DNA of 64,000 nt, from contig NZ_JAEFCD010000009.1 of NCBI RefSeq assembly GCF_016405965.1, forward strand, positions 62,001 through 126,000, given 5' to 3'. This DNA is from Alteromonas sp. IB21 (GTDB lineage: Bacteria > Pseudomonadota > Gammaproteobacteria > Enterobacterales > Alteromonadaceae). The translations under genes and the position numbers were made by a program. This document shows, piece by piece, positions 36,504 through 46,197 of this stretch. Positions within the stretch are counted from its first letter, which is position 1, and each line of letters begins with the position of its first letter. The notes under the pieces are model-generated. The model saw nothing but the letters and a program-made list of their open reading frames with translations, was not told the DNA's origin and did no database searches.

Positions 36504-36745
36504 TATATTACTAATTGCGTTGAATTACACTATCTCCTTGGGGACTCTAGATAGAATTAAAGATTCAAGCATATGATTAACGGCTTTATGAAAATGCATT
36601 CTGTGTCGGTTTACCTGGCTAGATAAAGCCAAATTTTACGTTTGTTTCTTTACTCCAGAAGAACATGGCCTTGCTGGTACAAGTATCGCACTGGTGAATA
36701 TCTTACTGTTCAGCTCGATACTTCTGAAAACATAGTTGATGAAAG

Positions 36746-36822
36746 GGATAATTATCCATATTACAACGCAAATAACAGGATAATTATCCGTATTAATATA
36801 CAATTTATGGGAAAATAATCCC
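36746..36822 (+). promoter_or_regulatory. Operator cluster of the hipBA-like locus
   Basis: GGATAATTATCC occurs twice as a perfect 12-base palindrome (36746-36757 and 36778-36789), with centres 32 bases apart, three helical turns. A third, imperfect site GGGAAAATAATCCC lies at 36809-36822, just before the antitoxin start. The half-site GGATAA/TTATCC recalls the TATCC-N8-GGATA operators of E. coli hipBA. The remaining gap back to dinB (36504-36745) shows no gene or further clear element. Confidence 0.78.
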
Positions 36823-36835
36823 TAGCGAGTTGAGT

Positions 36836-37141
36836 ATGGCAAGTGTAGCTGGTCACAAAAAACTATTTCCCAAACAAAAGAAGATCCTCACCACTTTTGG
36901 TGAAGACTTATTTCTGGCTATGAAACGCCGAGAATTCACCAAATCATTGGTAGCCGAACGTACAGGCTTAGATCCTAAGACCATCACTAAAGTATTCAAC
37001 GGCGACCCTGGTGTTGCTATTGGCGCTTACTTAAAAGTGATGGCGGTATTCGGCATGGAAAGTAACTTTGCTGATATAGCCGGGCACGATGAGTTGGGAA
37101 GTAAACTTCAAGACATGAAGTTATTGGAGAAAAAGCGATGA
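36836..37141 (+). CDS. hipB: HipB-like antitoxin (XRE family)
   Basis: Helix-turn-helix protein of 101 aa from the ATG at 36836; a TTG two codons earlier is possible. The DNA-binding region is AMKRREFTKSLVAERTGLDPKTITKVFNG. It would bind the operators just upstream and neutralise the HipA-like kinase. The stop codon overlaps the next start by four bases (ATGA), the usual toxin-antitoxin coupling. Its C-terminus ends with basic LLEKKR. Sequence identity to E. coli HipB is low by eye; the assignment rests on fold, operator and partner. Confidence 0.84.
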   Translation: MASVAGHKKLFPKQKKILTTFGEDLFLAMKRREFTKSLVAERTGLDPKTITKVFNGDPGVAIGAYLKVMAVFGMESNFADIAGHDELGSKLQDMKLLEKKR

Positions 37142-38391
37142 GTCGAGTAACTGCTGAAGTTTATGCTTCTTGGTTACTAATAAAAGAGCCAATTTTGGCT
37201 GGCTACCTTTTATTTCAGGAAACATCACGAGGTGGCGTTTTTAGCTTTGAATACGATAGTGATTTCTTAACGTCTCCGTTTCGCATGCAGCTCGACCCGT
37301 CATTAGCATTAACTTCGGGAAAGCATTATAACGATAGAAGTGATAAGAACTTCCGCGTGTTTCTAGATTCTTGCCCAGATCGTGGGGGCGAGTTATTGAT
37401 GAAACAGCGTGCAGCTCTCGATTTTAAAAATGGCCACAGAGAAACCGCTAGGATGACTTCAATGGACTATTTACTTGGCGTTCATGATTCCTACCGGATG
37501 GGAGGTTTACGATTCAAAACATCTCCAGAAGGCAATTTCTTAGATGATAATGCTGAGTATGCCGCACCACCAATGGCATCACTTAAACAACTAGAATATG
37601 CCTCGATGATGATCGAAAACGATGAAAACATTGATAGTAACGAGTATTACCATTGGTTAAGCATGCTCATTGCGCCAGGCTCTTCATTAGGTGGTGCTCG
37701 CCCTAAAGCGTGCGTGCACGATGACAACAATGATTTGTGGATAGCCAAGTTTCCCAATAGTAACGACACTATAGATGTCGGCGCTTGGGAAATGGTCTGC
37801 CATAAGCTAGCCCTTGATGCTGGCATTGGCATGTATCCATGTGATATTCAAAAGTTTAACTCTACTCATCATACGTTTATCACTAAACGATTTGACCGAG
37901 ATAAAGGTCAGCGAATACATTTTTCATCAGCCATGACTCAACTTCAATACTACGACGGCAGAGGCGAAACAGAAGACGGGAGTTACTTAGGGCTAGCAGA
38001 ATTTTTAACAGTAAATGGCTCGCAAACTCAAAAAGATTTAGCGCAGTTGTGGCGCCGTATTGTGTTTAATATTGCGGTATCTAATACCGATGACCATTTA
38101 CGTAATCACGGCTTCTTGCTAACAAAAAAAGGCTGGGCACTATCACCTGCCTATGATTTAAACCCGTCTATTGATAAGACCGGCTTACACCTAAATATAG
38201 ATGACATGTCAAATGAGCTAGATTATGGTTTGGCATTTAGTGTCGCTGATTACTTTAACTTGAAAGAATCTGAAGCTAAGAAAATCTATGACGAAGTGAT
38301 GCTCTCAGTGAAAAACTGGGAAACTGTTGCATCTGGCATCGGTATTAGCAGGCAAGAGCAACTTGGAATGCAGGAAGCATTTAGGGTTTAG
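37138..38391 (+). CDS. hipA: HipA-family serine/threonine kinase toxin
   Basis: Kinase of 417 aa. The N-terminal HipA subdomain (about residues 15-115; YLLFQETSRGGVFSFEYD) is followed by the kinase-like core. The phosphate-binding and autophosphorylation loop is GSSLGGARPKA (about 180-190), the catalytic loop is SNTDDHLRNHGF with Asp318, and the metal Asp is in SPAYDLNPS. All key residues are present, so it should be active. HipA phosphorylates GltX in E. coli; other clades use other targets, so the target here is open. It is co-transcribed with the overlapping antitoxin gene and followed by a terminator. Confidence 0.9.
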   Translation: MSRVTAEVYASWLLIKEPILAGYLLFQETSRGGVFSFEYDSDFLTSPFRMQLDPSLALTSGKHYNDRSDKNFRVFLDSCPDRGGELLMKQRAALDFKNGHRETARMTSMDYLLGVHDSYRMGGLRFKTSPEGNFLDDNAEYAAPPMASLKQLEYASMMIENDENIDSNEYYHWLSMLIAPGSSLGGARPKACVHDDNNDLWIAKFPNSNDTIDVGAWEMVCHKLALDAGIGMYPCDIQKFNSTHHTFITKRFDRDKGQRIHFSSAMTQLQYYDGRGETEDGSYLGLAEFLTVNGSQTQKDLAQLWRRIVFNIAVSNTDDHLRNHGFLLTKKGWALSPAYDLNPSIDKTGLHLNIDDMSNELDYGLAFSVADYFNLKESEAKKIYDEVMLSVKNWETVASGIGISRQEQLGMQEAFRV

Positions 38392-38428
38392 AATAATTAC
38401 AAGATTAAGCTTAGAGTGAACAGAAACA

Positions 38429-38465
38429 AAAAAGCGCTGTCGATTTACTCTAACAGCGCTTTTAA
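38429..38465. terminator. Terminator between hipA-like gene and nqrM
   Basis: AAAAGCGCTGT / ACAGCGCTTTT with a 12-base loop, A-rich before and T-rich after, so it can work in both directions between these converging genes. Confidence 0.82.
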
Positions 38466-38491
38466 ACCTTAAACCAACGATGGGTGAAGCA

Positions 38492-38725
38492 TTACAAAAT
38501 TTGGTTCTGCTTCCACTCGTTTAGTTTTTTCTGGCGGGCTTCTTCTTTTTCCATGCGCGACTTTTTACGGTCACACGGTTCTGGACAGTCACAGGCTTTT
38601 TCAATACCTAGTGCACCTAAGCCACCACAGCTTCCAGAGATTGATTTTTTCTGAAAAAGGTAACCTACGGCCATTGCCAGTACCATTGTGAGAAAGAAAC
38701 CAAAAGCAAGAATGAATGTAGACAT
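38492..38725 (-). CDS. nqrM: Na+-NQR maturation factor NqrM
   Basis: Protein of 77 aa (formerly DUF539) needed to build the iron centre between NqrD and NqrE. It has one N-terminal membrane helix (FILAFGFFLTMVLAMAVGYL) followed by the cysteine motif SGSCGGLGALGIEKACDC and PEPC, four cysteines that probably carry iron, then a charged tail. It follows apbE after nine bases and so shares its transcript, the usual order beside nqr operons. Confidence 0.94.
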   Translation of the reverse strand: MSTFILAFGFFLTMVLAMAVGYLFQKKSISGSCGGLGALGIEKACDCPEPCDRKKSRMEKEEARQKKLNEWKQNQIL

Positions 38726-38734
38726 TGCTACCCC

Positions 38735-39760
38735 CTAATTATGAACTGTGACCAGTTTATCAAATTCTGGCGACGCATACTCTTCAAATCCGTCTTCCGT
38801 GCGACGAATGAGAAATACAGCAAGTTGTTCTTGCTCGGCAACCGCTATCGCCTGCTCCCACCCCATTACGTTAAACGCCGTAGCTAAACCGTCTGACGTC
38901 ATTGAAGAAGGATGTACTACCGTGACCGAAACCAAATTATGAGAAATTGGTTTTCCCGTTGTGGGGTCGATTAGGTGCGAGTATCGAACACCGTCTTCTT
39001 CGTAGTAGTTACGATAATCGCCTGATGTGGCTACTGCGTTAGTACCAATAGACACCACTTTCTGAACAGCACGTTCAGTGGTAACCGGTTTTTCAATAGC
39101 AATAAGCCATTCACTGCCATCACCACGCTCACCTTTCACACGCATTTCACCACCTATTTCTACAAGGTAGTTTTCAATACTGTGCTTTTCAAGGATCTCA
39201 GCCACCTCATCAACGCCGAAACCTTTAGCAATGGTCGACAAATCCACATACAGCATAGGATGGCTTTTCTTTAAGCCCGTCGGCGTGGTTGATAGCTTCT
39301 TATATCCCACATACTCTCGAATCTCGTCGATATCTGCCTGGCTCGGTACTTTTTCAGGACGCTTGGTTGGGCCAAACCCCCATAAGTTGACCAATGGGCC
39401 AACGGTTACATCGAGCACGCCGCCACTAAGGGTTGCCAAGCGTAGTGCCTCGTTCACCACAGTTAGCGTATCTGGCGACACAGCAAAGTTATCGGTATAG
39501 CGATATTGATTGAACCGAGATAGTTCTGATGTTGGATCATAAGTCGACATCATTTTGTTCACCTCTACGAGGCGAGCGTCTATTTCAGCCTGTAAGCTTT
39601 CTACCGGCGTTTCAGCTACAAGGTATTTTACATTGTAGGTTGTGCCCATAGTTTGGCCCTGAAGGTGCACTATAGGCGTTTTGTCATCGCTACAGCTTGC
39701 TAGTAAAAGAATACCTATAGCAAAAAAAGCGAGAAAAATTCGAATAGCAAATCGAATCAC
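38735..39760 (-). CDS. apbE: FAD:protein FMN transferase ApbE (lipoprotein)
   Basis: Mg-dependent flavin transferase of about 341 aa that attaches FMN to threonines of NqrB and NqrC. I place the start at GTG 39760 because AAGGA lies seven bases upstream and the protein then opens with a lipoprotein signal (IRFAIRIFLAFFAIGILLLA then SC). A longer frame to 39829 has no signal and overlaps the nqrF terminator. Motifs: GQTMGTTYNVKYL, DLSTIAKGFGVDEVAE, YLVEIGGEMRVKG, GTNAVATSGDYRNYYE and HLIDPTTGKPI. The context beside nqr and nqrM fixes its job. Confidence 0.94.
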   Translation of the reverse strand: MIRFAIRIFLAFFAIGILLLASCSDDKTPIVHLQGQTMGTTYNVKYLVAETPVESLQAEIDARLVEVNKMMSTYDPTSELSRFNQYRYTDNFAVSPDTLTVVNEALRLATLSGGVLDVTVGPLVNLWGFGPTKRPEKVPSQADIDEIREYVGYKKLSTTPTGLKKSHPMLYVDLSTIAKGFGVDEVAEILEKHSIENYLVEIGGEMRVKGERGDGSEWLIAIEKPVTTERAVQKVVSIGTNAVATSGDYRNYYEEDGVRYSHLIDPTTGKPISHNLVSVTVVHPSSMTSDGLATAFNVMGWEQAIAVAEQEQLAVFLIRRTEDGFEEYASPEFDKLVTVHN

Positions 39761-39828
39761 ATTGTTGTCCTTACTAACATGTACACCGCCATAAAGGAGT
39801 GATGTACGTTGCGCGTGAAGCTTATACA

Positions 39829-39855
39829 AAAAAGGGGCATACGCCCCTTTCTATA
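39829..39855 (-). terminator. Terminator of the nqr operon
   Basis: AAAGGGGC / GCCCCTTT (39831-39838 with 39843-39850) followed on the minus strand by a run of six T. It ends transcription after nqrF and implies that apbE-nqrM are expressed by read-through or from a promoter of their own just downstream. Confidence 0.85.
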
Positions 39856-39875
39856 TTGCTTGTTAGCTTGGTAGA

Positions 39876-41108
39876 TTAACCACCGAAGTCATCCAGCATG
39901 ATGTTTTCGTCCTCAACACCCATATCTTTCAGCATGTTGATTACGGCCGCGTTCATCATAGGTGGTCCACACATGTAGAACTCACAGTCTTCTGGAGCAG
40001 GGTGATCTTTCAAGTAATTCTCAAGAAGTACTTGGTGAATGAACCCTGTGTAACCTTCCCAGTTGTCCTCTGGCTGAGGATCAGAAAGTGCTACATGCCA
40101 CTCAAAGTTGTCATTTTCCGCCGCTAGCTCGTCGAAGTCTTCAGTGTAGAACATTTCACGAAGTGAACGTGCACCGTACCAGAAGCTCATCTTACGCTTA
40201 GACTTCAGGCGACGAAGCTGATCGAAGATGTGTGAACGCATTGGAGCCATACCAGCACCACCACCTACGAATACCATTTCATTTTCAGTTTCTTTCGCGA
40301 AGAATTCACCGAATGGACCAGAGATAGTCGCTTTGTCACCTTCTTTCAGGCTCCAAATATACGATGACATTTTACCAGCAGGTAGGCTTAGGTTATTAGG
40401 TGGCGGCGTAGCAATACGCACGTTCAACATAATAATGCCTTCTTCTTCCGGGTAGTTCGCCATTGAGTATGCACGAATTGTCTCTTCGTCTACTTTAGAC
40501 TCGATGTCAAAGAAGCCAAAACGCTCCCAGTCACCGCGGTACTCTTGAGGAATTTCAAAGTCTTTGTACTTAACATGGTGCGCTGGTGCTTCAATCTGAA
40601 TATAACCACCTGCACGGAAAGGTACACTTTCACCGTTAGGAATTTTAAGCTTAAGTTCTTTGATGAAGGTTGCTTTGTTATCGTTAGAGATAACTTCACA
40701 ATCCCACTTCTTAACACCAAATACCGACTCTTCAAGTTCGATTTCCATGTCTTGCTTAATAGCAACCTGACACGAAAGTCGACAGCCCTGACGCGCTTCA
40801 CCTTTGGTGATGTGGTCTAGTTCAGTTGGAAGAATTTCACCGCCACCTGAGTGTACATCTACACGACACTGACCACATGAGCCACCGCCACCACAAGCAG
40901 AAGATACGAAGTAACCTGCGTCAGCTAGTGCACCAAGAAGTTTGCCACCCGGTGCAGTTTTGATTGCCTTGTCTGGGTCACCATTGATAGTGATAGTTAC
41001 ATCACCACTTGGTACCAATTTAGACTTGGCAAACATAATGATAAATACTAGCGCCAATACGATGGCAATAAACATGCCGACGCCAAGAAATATTTCTACG
41101 TTATTCAT
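39876..41108 (-). CDS. nqrF: Na+-translocating NADH:quinone reductase subunit F
   Basis: NADH-oxidising subunit of 410 aa. An N-terminal membrane helix ([20 protein letters not shown]) precedes a 2Fe-2S ferredoxin domain with ligands in [13 protein letters not shown] and GCRLSCQV. An FAD-binding domain ([11 protein letters not shown]) and an NADH-binding domain ([35 protein letters not shown]) follow. It ends DDFGG like other NqrF. It is the last gene of nqrABCDEF; electrons from NADH enter the complex here. Confidence 0.97.
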   Translation of the reverse strand: MNNVEIFLGVGMFIAIVLALVFIIMFAKSKLVPSGDVTITINGDPDKAIKTAPGGKLLGALADAGYFVSSACGGGGSCGQCRVDVHSGGGEILPTELDHITKGEARQGCRLSCQVAIKQDMEIELEESVFGVKKWDCEVISNDNKATFIKELKLKIPNGESVPFRAGGYIQIEAPAHHVKYKDFEIPQEYRGDWERFGFFDIESKVDEETIRAYSMANYPEEEGIIMLNVRIATPPPNNLSLPAGKMSSYIWSLKEGDKATISGPFGEFFAKETENEMVFVGGGAGMAPMRSHIFDQLRRLKSKRKMSFWYGARSLREMFYTEDFDELAAENDNFEWHVALSDPQPEDNWEGYTGFIHQVLLENYLKDHPAPEDCEFYMCGPPMMNAAVINMLKDMGVEDENIMLDDFGG

Positions 41109-41128
41109 TTATATGCTCCCGAGCTCTA

Positions 41129-41737
41129 TTACAGCTGAATACCAGTGAATGACTGGAAGCCAAGTGCCATTAGGCCAGCGATCATGAATACAGAACCAAG
41201 ACCACGAACACCATCAGGCATATCAGCATACTTCAGCTTTTCACGTACTGCCGCTAGCAATACAATTGCTAGTGCCCAGCCCATACCACTACCAACGCCG
41301 TAAACGATGCTTTCAGTGAAGTTGTATTCACGCTGTACCGCAAACGCCACACCACCGAAGATTGCACAGTTAACGGTAATTAGCGGAAGGAAGATACCTA
41401 GTGCGTTGTAAAGCGCAGGGAAGAACTTGTCTAAGCTCATCTCTAGAATCTGTACCAACGCCGCAATAACACCGATAAACGTTAGGAAGTTAAGGAAGCT
41501 TAGGTCAGCTTCGGGGAAACCTGCCCATGCTAGTGCGCCTGGAGCAAGAATGTTTACATAAATAACTTGGTTAACAGGTACAGAGATACCTAGTACCACG
41601 ATTACTGCAACACCAAGACCCATAGCAGTTTTAACTTTCTTAGATACCGCTAGGAATGTACACATACCTAAGAAAAGTGATAACGCCATGTTCTCAACGA
41701 AAATTGAGCGAACAAATAACGACAAATAATGTTCCAT
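41129..41737 (-). CDS. nqrE: Na+-translocating NADH:quinone reductase subunit E
   Basis: Membrane subunit of 202 aa with six helices, homologous to NqrD and inverted relative to it. Conserved half-site cysteines that hold the intramembrane iron lie in [12 protein letters not shown] and [13 protein letters not shown]. It starts 3 bases after nqrD and ends 20 bases before nqrF. With NqrD it carries electrons across the membrane from the ferredoxin of NqrF towards FMN in NqrC. Confidence 0.97.
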   Translation of the reverse strand: MEHYLSLFVRSIFVENMALSLFLGMCTFLAVSKKVKTAMGLGVAVIVVLGISVPVNQVIYVNILAPGALAWAGFPEADLSFLNFLTFIGVIAALVQILEMSLDKFFPALYNALGIFLPLITVNCAIFGGVAFAVQREYNFTESIVYGVGSGMGWALAIVLLAAVREKLKYADMPDGVRGLGSVFMIAGLMALGFQSFTGIQL

Positions 41738-41740
41738 GAC

Positions 41741-42373
41741 TTACTCCTTAGGCTCTACTTGCTCTGGACGGATAGTACGGATAAACCAAATCATACCGCC
41801 GATTAAGAAGAATGAGCTGAATGGTAGGATCAACAAACCGTTACCCTGATACCAGCCACCGTTTTGAACCAGTGGAAGAATTTCGAAACCCAAAATAGTA
41901 CCGAAACCAAATAGCTCTTTAATTGTACCAATAACAATTAGAATGAAGGAGTAACCCAAGCCGTTACCAATACCATCAAGGAAGCTCATCAGAGGTGGGC
42001 TCTTCATGGCGTAAGCTTCAGCACGACCCATTACGATACAGTTAGTAATAATCAGACCAACGAATACCGACAGCTGCTTCGATATTTCATACGAATACGC
42101 TTTCAGAATTTGGTCAACAACGATTACCAACGATGCAATGATGGTCATCTGGATAATAATTCGAACGCTAGATGGGATCTGGTTGCGAATTAGTGAAATA
42201 AACAAGTTTGAGAACGCTACAACGCTGGTAAGCGCTAGCGACATTACCAATGCTGTTTCCAGCTTAGTGGTTATTGCCAGTGCTGAACAGATACCCAATA
42301 CCTGTAGGGCGATCGGGTTGTTGTCCAGGATTGGCCCAAAGAGGGCCTTTTTCATTTCTTTAGTATCTGCCAT
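41741..42373 (-). CDS. nqrD: Na+-translocating NADH:quinone reductase subunit D
   Basis: Membrane subunit of 210 aa with six helices. The iron half-site cysteines are visible in [15 protein letters not shown] and [16 protein letters not shown]. It pairs with NqrE as an antiparallel pseudo-dimer. It starts 10 bases after nqrC and is followed directly by nqrE; length is normal. Confidence 0.97.
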   Translation of the reverse strand: MADTKEMKKALFGPILDNNPIALQVLGICSALAITTKLETALVMSLALTSVVAFSNLFISLIRNQIPSSVRIIIQMTIIASLVIVVDQILKAYSYEISKQLSVFVGLIITNCIVMGRAEAYAMKSPPLMSFLDGIGNGLGYSFILIVIGTIKELFGFGTILGFEILPLVQNGGWYQGNGLLILPFSSFFLIGGMIWFIRTIRPEQVEPKE

Positions 42374-42383
42374 GAGACTTCCC

Positions 42384-43148
42384 TTATGAACGCCATGCTT
42401 GGTTCTTCAGGAACTGGCCGAAGCCTTGCTCGCCTACCCAGTAACGTACTGTGTTTTCAACACCGTTGCTGGTTAGGGTTGCACCTGAAAGCGCATCGAT
42501 AGTGTGAGGATTGCTAGGGTTAGCATTTTTCACTACGCGAATAGCAACTTCGCCATTTTCGTAAAGCTCTTTGCCGTCCCATTTGTCCTGCCAAGCAGGA
42601 TTTTGCACTTCACCACCTAGTCCTGGCGTTTCTTTTTGCTGATAGTAAATAAGCTCGCGAACCGTTTGGCCGTCTGCATCTACCGCTAAGAAACCGTACA
42701 TAAGATCCCAAAGGCCGCTGCCGTGTACAGGGAGGATGATACGAGAAACATCACCTGCGTCGTCGCGAACTAAGTAAACACTGGCCACGTTAGGGCGGCG
42801 TTGGAAACCAACATTGCTGTTAGTTACCTTAGTGCTGTACTCAGTTTCTTTGGCTGCTTTATACATATCGTAATCTGGCTTTGGCGCTTCAACAAACGTG
42901 CCTTCTTCAAGATTTACATAACGCTGTTCTACTCGCTCGCTGTACGTGCTTTCAATTGCGCTATTGCTCATGCCCATTTCGTAAAGGCCTGCAGCATTAA
43001 GAATGTTACTCTTTTTATCAAGAGCAGCGTTTGTTTGTTGTAAAGTGCGAAGGCCAACAGCCGCGCCAGAAACAACAATTGAACAAACTAAACATACGGC
43101 AACAACAATACCTACCGTTTTGCCTAAAGATTCTTTCTTAGCCGACAC
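42384..43148 (-). CDS. nqrC: Na+-translocating NADH:quinone reductase subunit C
   Basis: Subunit of 254 aa anchored by one N-terminal helix ([23 protein letters not shown]) with a periplasmic FMN domain. The covalent FMN attachment site is the SGAT motif near residue 224 ([15 protein letters not shown]), modified by ApbE. Its start overlaps the end of nqrB by 11 bases, indicating translational coupling. Confidence 0.97.
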   Translation of the reverse strand: MSAKKESLGKTVGIVVAVCLVCSIVVSGAAVGLRTLQQTNAALDKKSNILNAAGLYEMGMSNSAIESTYSERVEQRYVNLEEGTFVEAPKPDYDMYKAAKETEYSTKVTNSNVGFQRRPNVASVYLVRDDAGDVSRIILPVHGSGLWDLMYGFLAVDADGQTVRELIYYQQKETPGLGGEVQNPAWQDKWDGKELYENGEVAIRVVKNANPSNPHTIDALSGATLTSNGVENTVRYWVGEQGFGQFLKNQAWRS

Positions 43149-44340
43149 GTGCTACCCTCCGCTTGATATTGCTTTGTGCGACGAAATAGTCGAACAGTGG
43201 CGCCCACAAGTTAGCAAATAGAATTGCTAGCATTACACCTTCAGGGAAGGCTGGGTTTAGGACGCGGATTAGTACCGTCATGAAACCAATGAAGATACCG
43301 TAAGCCCACTTACCTTGGTTTGTGAACGACGCAGAAACCGGGTCTGTCGCCATAAAGAACATACCAAAAGCAAGACCACCAACAACAAAGTGCCAGTGCG
43401 CAGGCATTGCAAACATCGGATTAGTATCGCTGCCGATTAGGTTTAGCAGGGTTGCGAAGAACGCTACACCAATCGCTACACCAGCAACAATGCGCCAGCT
43501 TGCTATACGCATGTACATGATGAACAAGCCACCAAGAATAATAGCAAGTGTTGATACCTCACCCGCAGAACCTGAGATAGTACCGATGAAGCTGTTCATC
43601 CACTGATCCATGTTCGCGTAGTCAAGGTTGCCAGAAGCCGCTTGGCTTAGAGACGTTGCACCAGAATAACCATCTGCCGCTACCCATACTTGGTCACCTG
43701 AAATTTGTGCAGGATACGCAAAGTAAAGGAATGCACGGCCAGACAATGCTGGGTTAAGGAAGTTACGACCTGTACCACCGAATACTTCTTTCGCAATGAC
43801 GACACCGAAGGTAATACCTAGTGCAACTTGCCATAGAGGAATAGTAGCTGGAAGTGTTAGTGCGAACAGTACCGATGTAACGAAGAAACCTTCGTTAACT
43901 TCGTGCTTGCGCACAGACGCGAACAATACTTCCCAAAAACCACCAACAATGAAGGTAGTGGCATATATAGGTAACCAGAAACATGCGCCGTAGAAGAACA
44001 TGCCTAGCACGCCAGCGTTCGACAAGTCACCGCCAAGAGCAGCATACAGGCCCGCTTGCCACGTATCAGGTAGTGTTCCTGCACCAGCAGCAATTGCTTC
44101 TTGTGCTTGGAAACCGATGTTATACATACCAAAGAACATAGCTGGGAATGTTGCCATCCATACCATGATCATGATGCGCTTAAGGTCAATGCTGTCACGC
44201 ACGTGCGTGTTAGCTTTGTTTACTTTACCCGGAGTATAGAAAATGGTCGCCGCAGCTTCGTAAAGCGCATACCACTTTTCATGCTTACCACCTGGTTCGA
44301 AGTTTGGTTCGATCTTTTCTAAATACGCTTTTAAACCCAT
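43138..44340 (-). CDS. nqrB: Na+-translocating NADH:quinone reductase subunit B
   Basis: Main membrane subunit of 400 aa, with about ten helices. It carries covalent FMN at Thr229 in [10 protein letters not shown], holds riboflavin and forms the sodium channel. Landmarks: [20 protein letters not shown] at the start, [28 protein letters not shown] and [16 protein letters not shown]. It lies 3 bases after nqrA. All features expected for an active subunit are visible. Confidence 0.97.
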   Translation of the reverse strand: MGLKAYLEKIEPNFEPGGKHEKWYALYEAAATIFYTPGKVNKANTHVRDSIDLKRIMIMVWMATFPAMFFGMYNIGFQAQEAIAAGAGTLPDTWQAGLYAALGGDLSNAGVLGMFFYGACFWLPIYATTFIVGGFWEVLFASVRKHEVNEGFFVTSVLFALTLPATIPLWQVALGITFGVVIAKEVFGGTGRNFLNPALSGRAFLYFAYPAQISGDQVWVAADGYSGATSLSQAASGNLDYANMDQWMNSFIGTISGSAGEVSTLAIILGGLFIMYMRIASWRIVAGVAIGVAFFATLLNLIGSDTNPMFAMPAHWHFVVGGLAFGMFFMATDPVSASFTNQGKWAYGIFIGFMTVLIRVLNPAFPEGVMLAILFANLWAPLFDYFVAQSNIKRRVARVG

Positions 44341-44343
44341 GAC

Positions 44344-45684
44344 TTAACCCTCTTTCTCTATCGTGGTCAAACAGTCGCGTAAGATAGGAGCGTAGTTGTA
44401 TTTGCCAGGGCATACATAAGTACACAATGCCAAATCTTCTTCGTCCAACTCTAAGCAACCCAACGTCTGAGCACCGTCAGTATCACCAGAAATCAGGTCC
44501 CTAAGCAGAAGCGTAGGAATGATATCTAGGGGCATAACGCGTTCGTAATTACCAATTGGAACCATAGAACGTTCAGAACCATTGGTAGTTGTTGTCATAT
44601 CAAATGTCTTGCTGCCACTTAGATGACCTAAGTAAGCACGAGTCACTGAGTGCTTATCTGAACCTGGAGTTATCCAGCCAAATAGCTTTTTCTCGCGACC
44701 TTCTTTTAGTAGTGAAACTTGGGTGTGGAAACGACCAAGGAAGCCGTGAACGCCCATCGCTGTAGTACCGCTAAGTACAGAACCAGAGATAACACGTACT
44801 TCACCGTCTACTTGCTCGTTTGCAGTTAGCTCGGTCAAGTCTGCGCCAATTAACGTGCGCACTAGGCGTGGATTGGTTGCTGCAGGACCTGCAAGTGAAA
44901 TAACACGACGGTTATCTAGCTCGCCAGAAGTCAGCAATGCACCAATGGCCATAACGTCTTGGTAGTTGATGTGCCAAACCGTTTTGTTCATGCCGGCTGA
45001 ATCAAGGAAGTGGATATGAGTACCCGGTAGGCCCGCAGGGTGAGGACCGCCAAATTCTTCAACATCAACTGCCGCATCGCCAGTAGCAACAGAAGCACCT
45101 GCCGCTTTACAAACGTAAGTCTTGCCGCCGCTCAATTGCGTTAACGCTTTAAGACCATTTACGAAATCGTCTTGGCGCTCAGCAATAATCACAGCAGGAT
45201 CTGCTGCGAGTGGATTAGTATCCATTGCTGTAACGAAAATTGAACTTGGAACAGAGTCTAGCTTTGGAGATTTGCTAAATGGACGCGTACGGAACGCTGT
45301 CCACATGCCTGACTCTACAAGGATTGACTGAAGCTGCTCACGTGAAGCGTTCGCGATCTGGTCAGCTGCAATTTTTTCAAATGTCACAGCATCACTGCCG
45401 TTTACTTTGATAACTACAGACTGAAGAACACGTTTTGCACCACGGTTAACCTCTACCACTTCACCCGCTGCTGGGGCAGTGAACTTAACGCCAGGGTTCT
45501 TTTTGTCTTCAAAAAGTACCTGACCTTTCTTCACTACATCGCCAACTTGGACGTGCATGGTAGGGCGCATACCCACATATTCTTCTCCCAGAATGGCAAC
45601 GCGCGTTGCAGCAGATGCATCAGCAATCTCCTGCTTTGGCGCTCCCTCAATTGGGAGGTCGAGACCTTTCTTGATTTTTATCAT
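44344..45684 (-). CDS. nqrA: Na+-translocating NADH:quinone reductase subunit A
   Basis: Cytoplasmic-side subunit of 446 aa, first gene of the operon. The start at 45684 ([20 protein letters not shown]) matches the family N-terminus; a frame open to 45762 would add 26 basic residues with no family support. Motifs: [60 protein letters not shown] and the C-terminal [20 protein letters not shown]. It has a Rnf-like barrel-sandwich and soluble ligand-binding domains but no membrane helix. Confidence 0.96.
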   Translation of the reverse strand: MIKIKKGLDLPIEGAPKQEIADASAATRVAILGEEYVGMRPTMHVQVGDVVKKGQVLFEDKKNPGVKFTAPAAGEVVEVNRGAKRVLQSVVIKVNGSDAVTFEKIAADQIANASREQLQSILVESGMWTAFRTRPFSKSPKLDSVPSSIFVTAMDTNPLAADPAVIIAERQDDFVNGLKALTQLSGGKTYVCKAAGASVATGDAAVDVEEFGGPHPAGLPGTHIHFLDSAGMNKTVWHINYQDVMAIGALLTSGELDNRRVISLAGPAATNPRLVRTLIGADLTELTANEQVDGEVRVISGSVLSGTTAMGVHGFLGRFHTQVSLLKEGREKKLFGWITPGSDKHSVTRAYLGHLSGSKTFDMTTTTNGSERSMVPIGNYERVMPLDIIPTLLLRDLISGDTDGAQTLGCLELDEEDLALCTYVCPGKYNYAPILRDCLTTIEKEG

Positions 45685-46129
45685 ATGTAATCGCACTACT
45701 CTAATAGAAATACCCTTTTGCATGACCGCAGAAATCCGGCCTGTCAGCATGCAAAAACGCACTATTAACAGGTGTAGAACACCTTTTCGTTGTTGATTGA
45801 TGGAACTTGCTGCAATTGCTACGGTCAGCCTGTTATGAAGCCGTAACGCATAATTCCTTTTGCGGACGTTTAATTCGCCCTTTCTTTATAGACCACCAGC
45901 AGAAATTAACACTTATTATTATTGCTATTGTACTGCAATCGCTACCGCTGTTTTGGTAGAGACAGAAAAGGCCCCTACTTAATTTCGGGATTTTAGCATT
46001 AACCCATACGTTTGTGCCACGCTATTTAAAGATAAAGACAAATTTTTCTACAATTTAATGTAAACCTTTGGTCTAACTCATTTACATTTTGTATTGCTCA
46101 TTCATACAGCAACCTGTAATTAGGCGAAA
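45685..46129 (-). promoter_or_regulatory. nqr operon promoter/leader region
   Basis: About 445 bases without a gene between the fabV terminator and nqrA. On the minus strand a possible -10 TAAAAT lies at 45990-45995, with TGGCAC at 46014-46019 eighteen bases upstream as a poor -35. This leaves a leader of about 300 bases. I found no convincing operator, riboswitch or small gene in it. Confidence 0.4.
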
Positions 46130-46157
46130 AAAAGCCGTCGAATCAGACGGCCTTTTG
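46130..46157 (-). terminator. Rho-independent terminator of fabV
   Basis: GCCGTC / GACGGC stem (46134-46139 with 46146-46151) followed on the minus strand by a run of seven T. Confidence 0.8.
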
Positions 46158-46197
46158 TCCACAAACATTAAGTTAATTAATAGTAAGGTCGGGGGGG

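Noticed and set aside
36560-36735. Possible gene remnant between dinB and the hipBA-like locus (a short frame reading FYVCFFTPEEHG...)
   Set aside because: No start codon, about 50 codons after an in-frame stop, and no family resemblance. Probably non-coding.
45685-45762. Extended NqrA start
   Set aside because: The 26 extra basic residues do not occur in NqrA, which begins at [11 protein letters not shown].
46014-46019. Sigma-54 promoter for nqr from TGGCAC
   Set aside because: The required TTGC element at the right spacing is absent.
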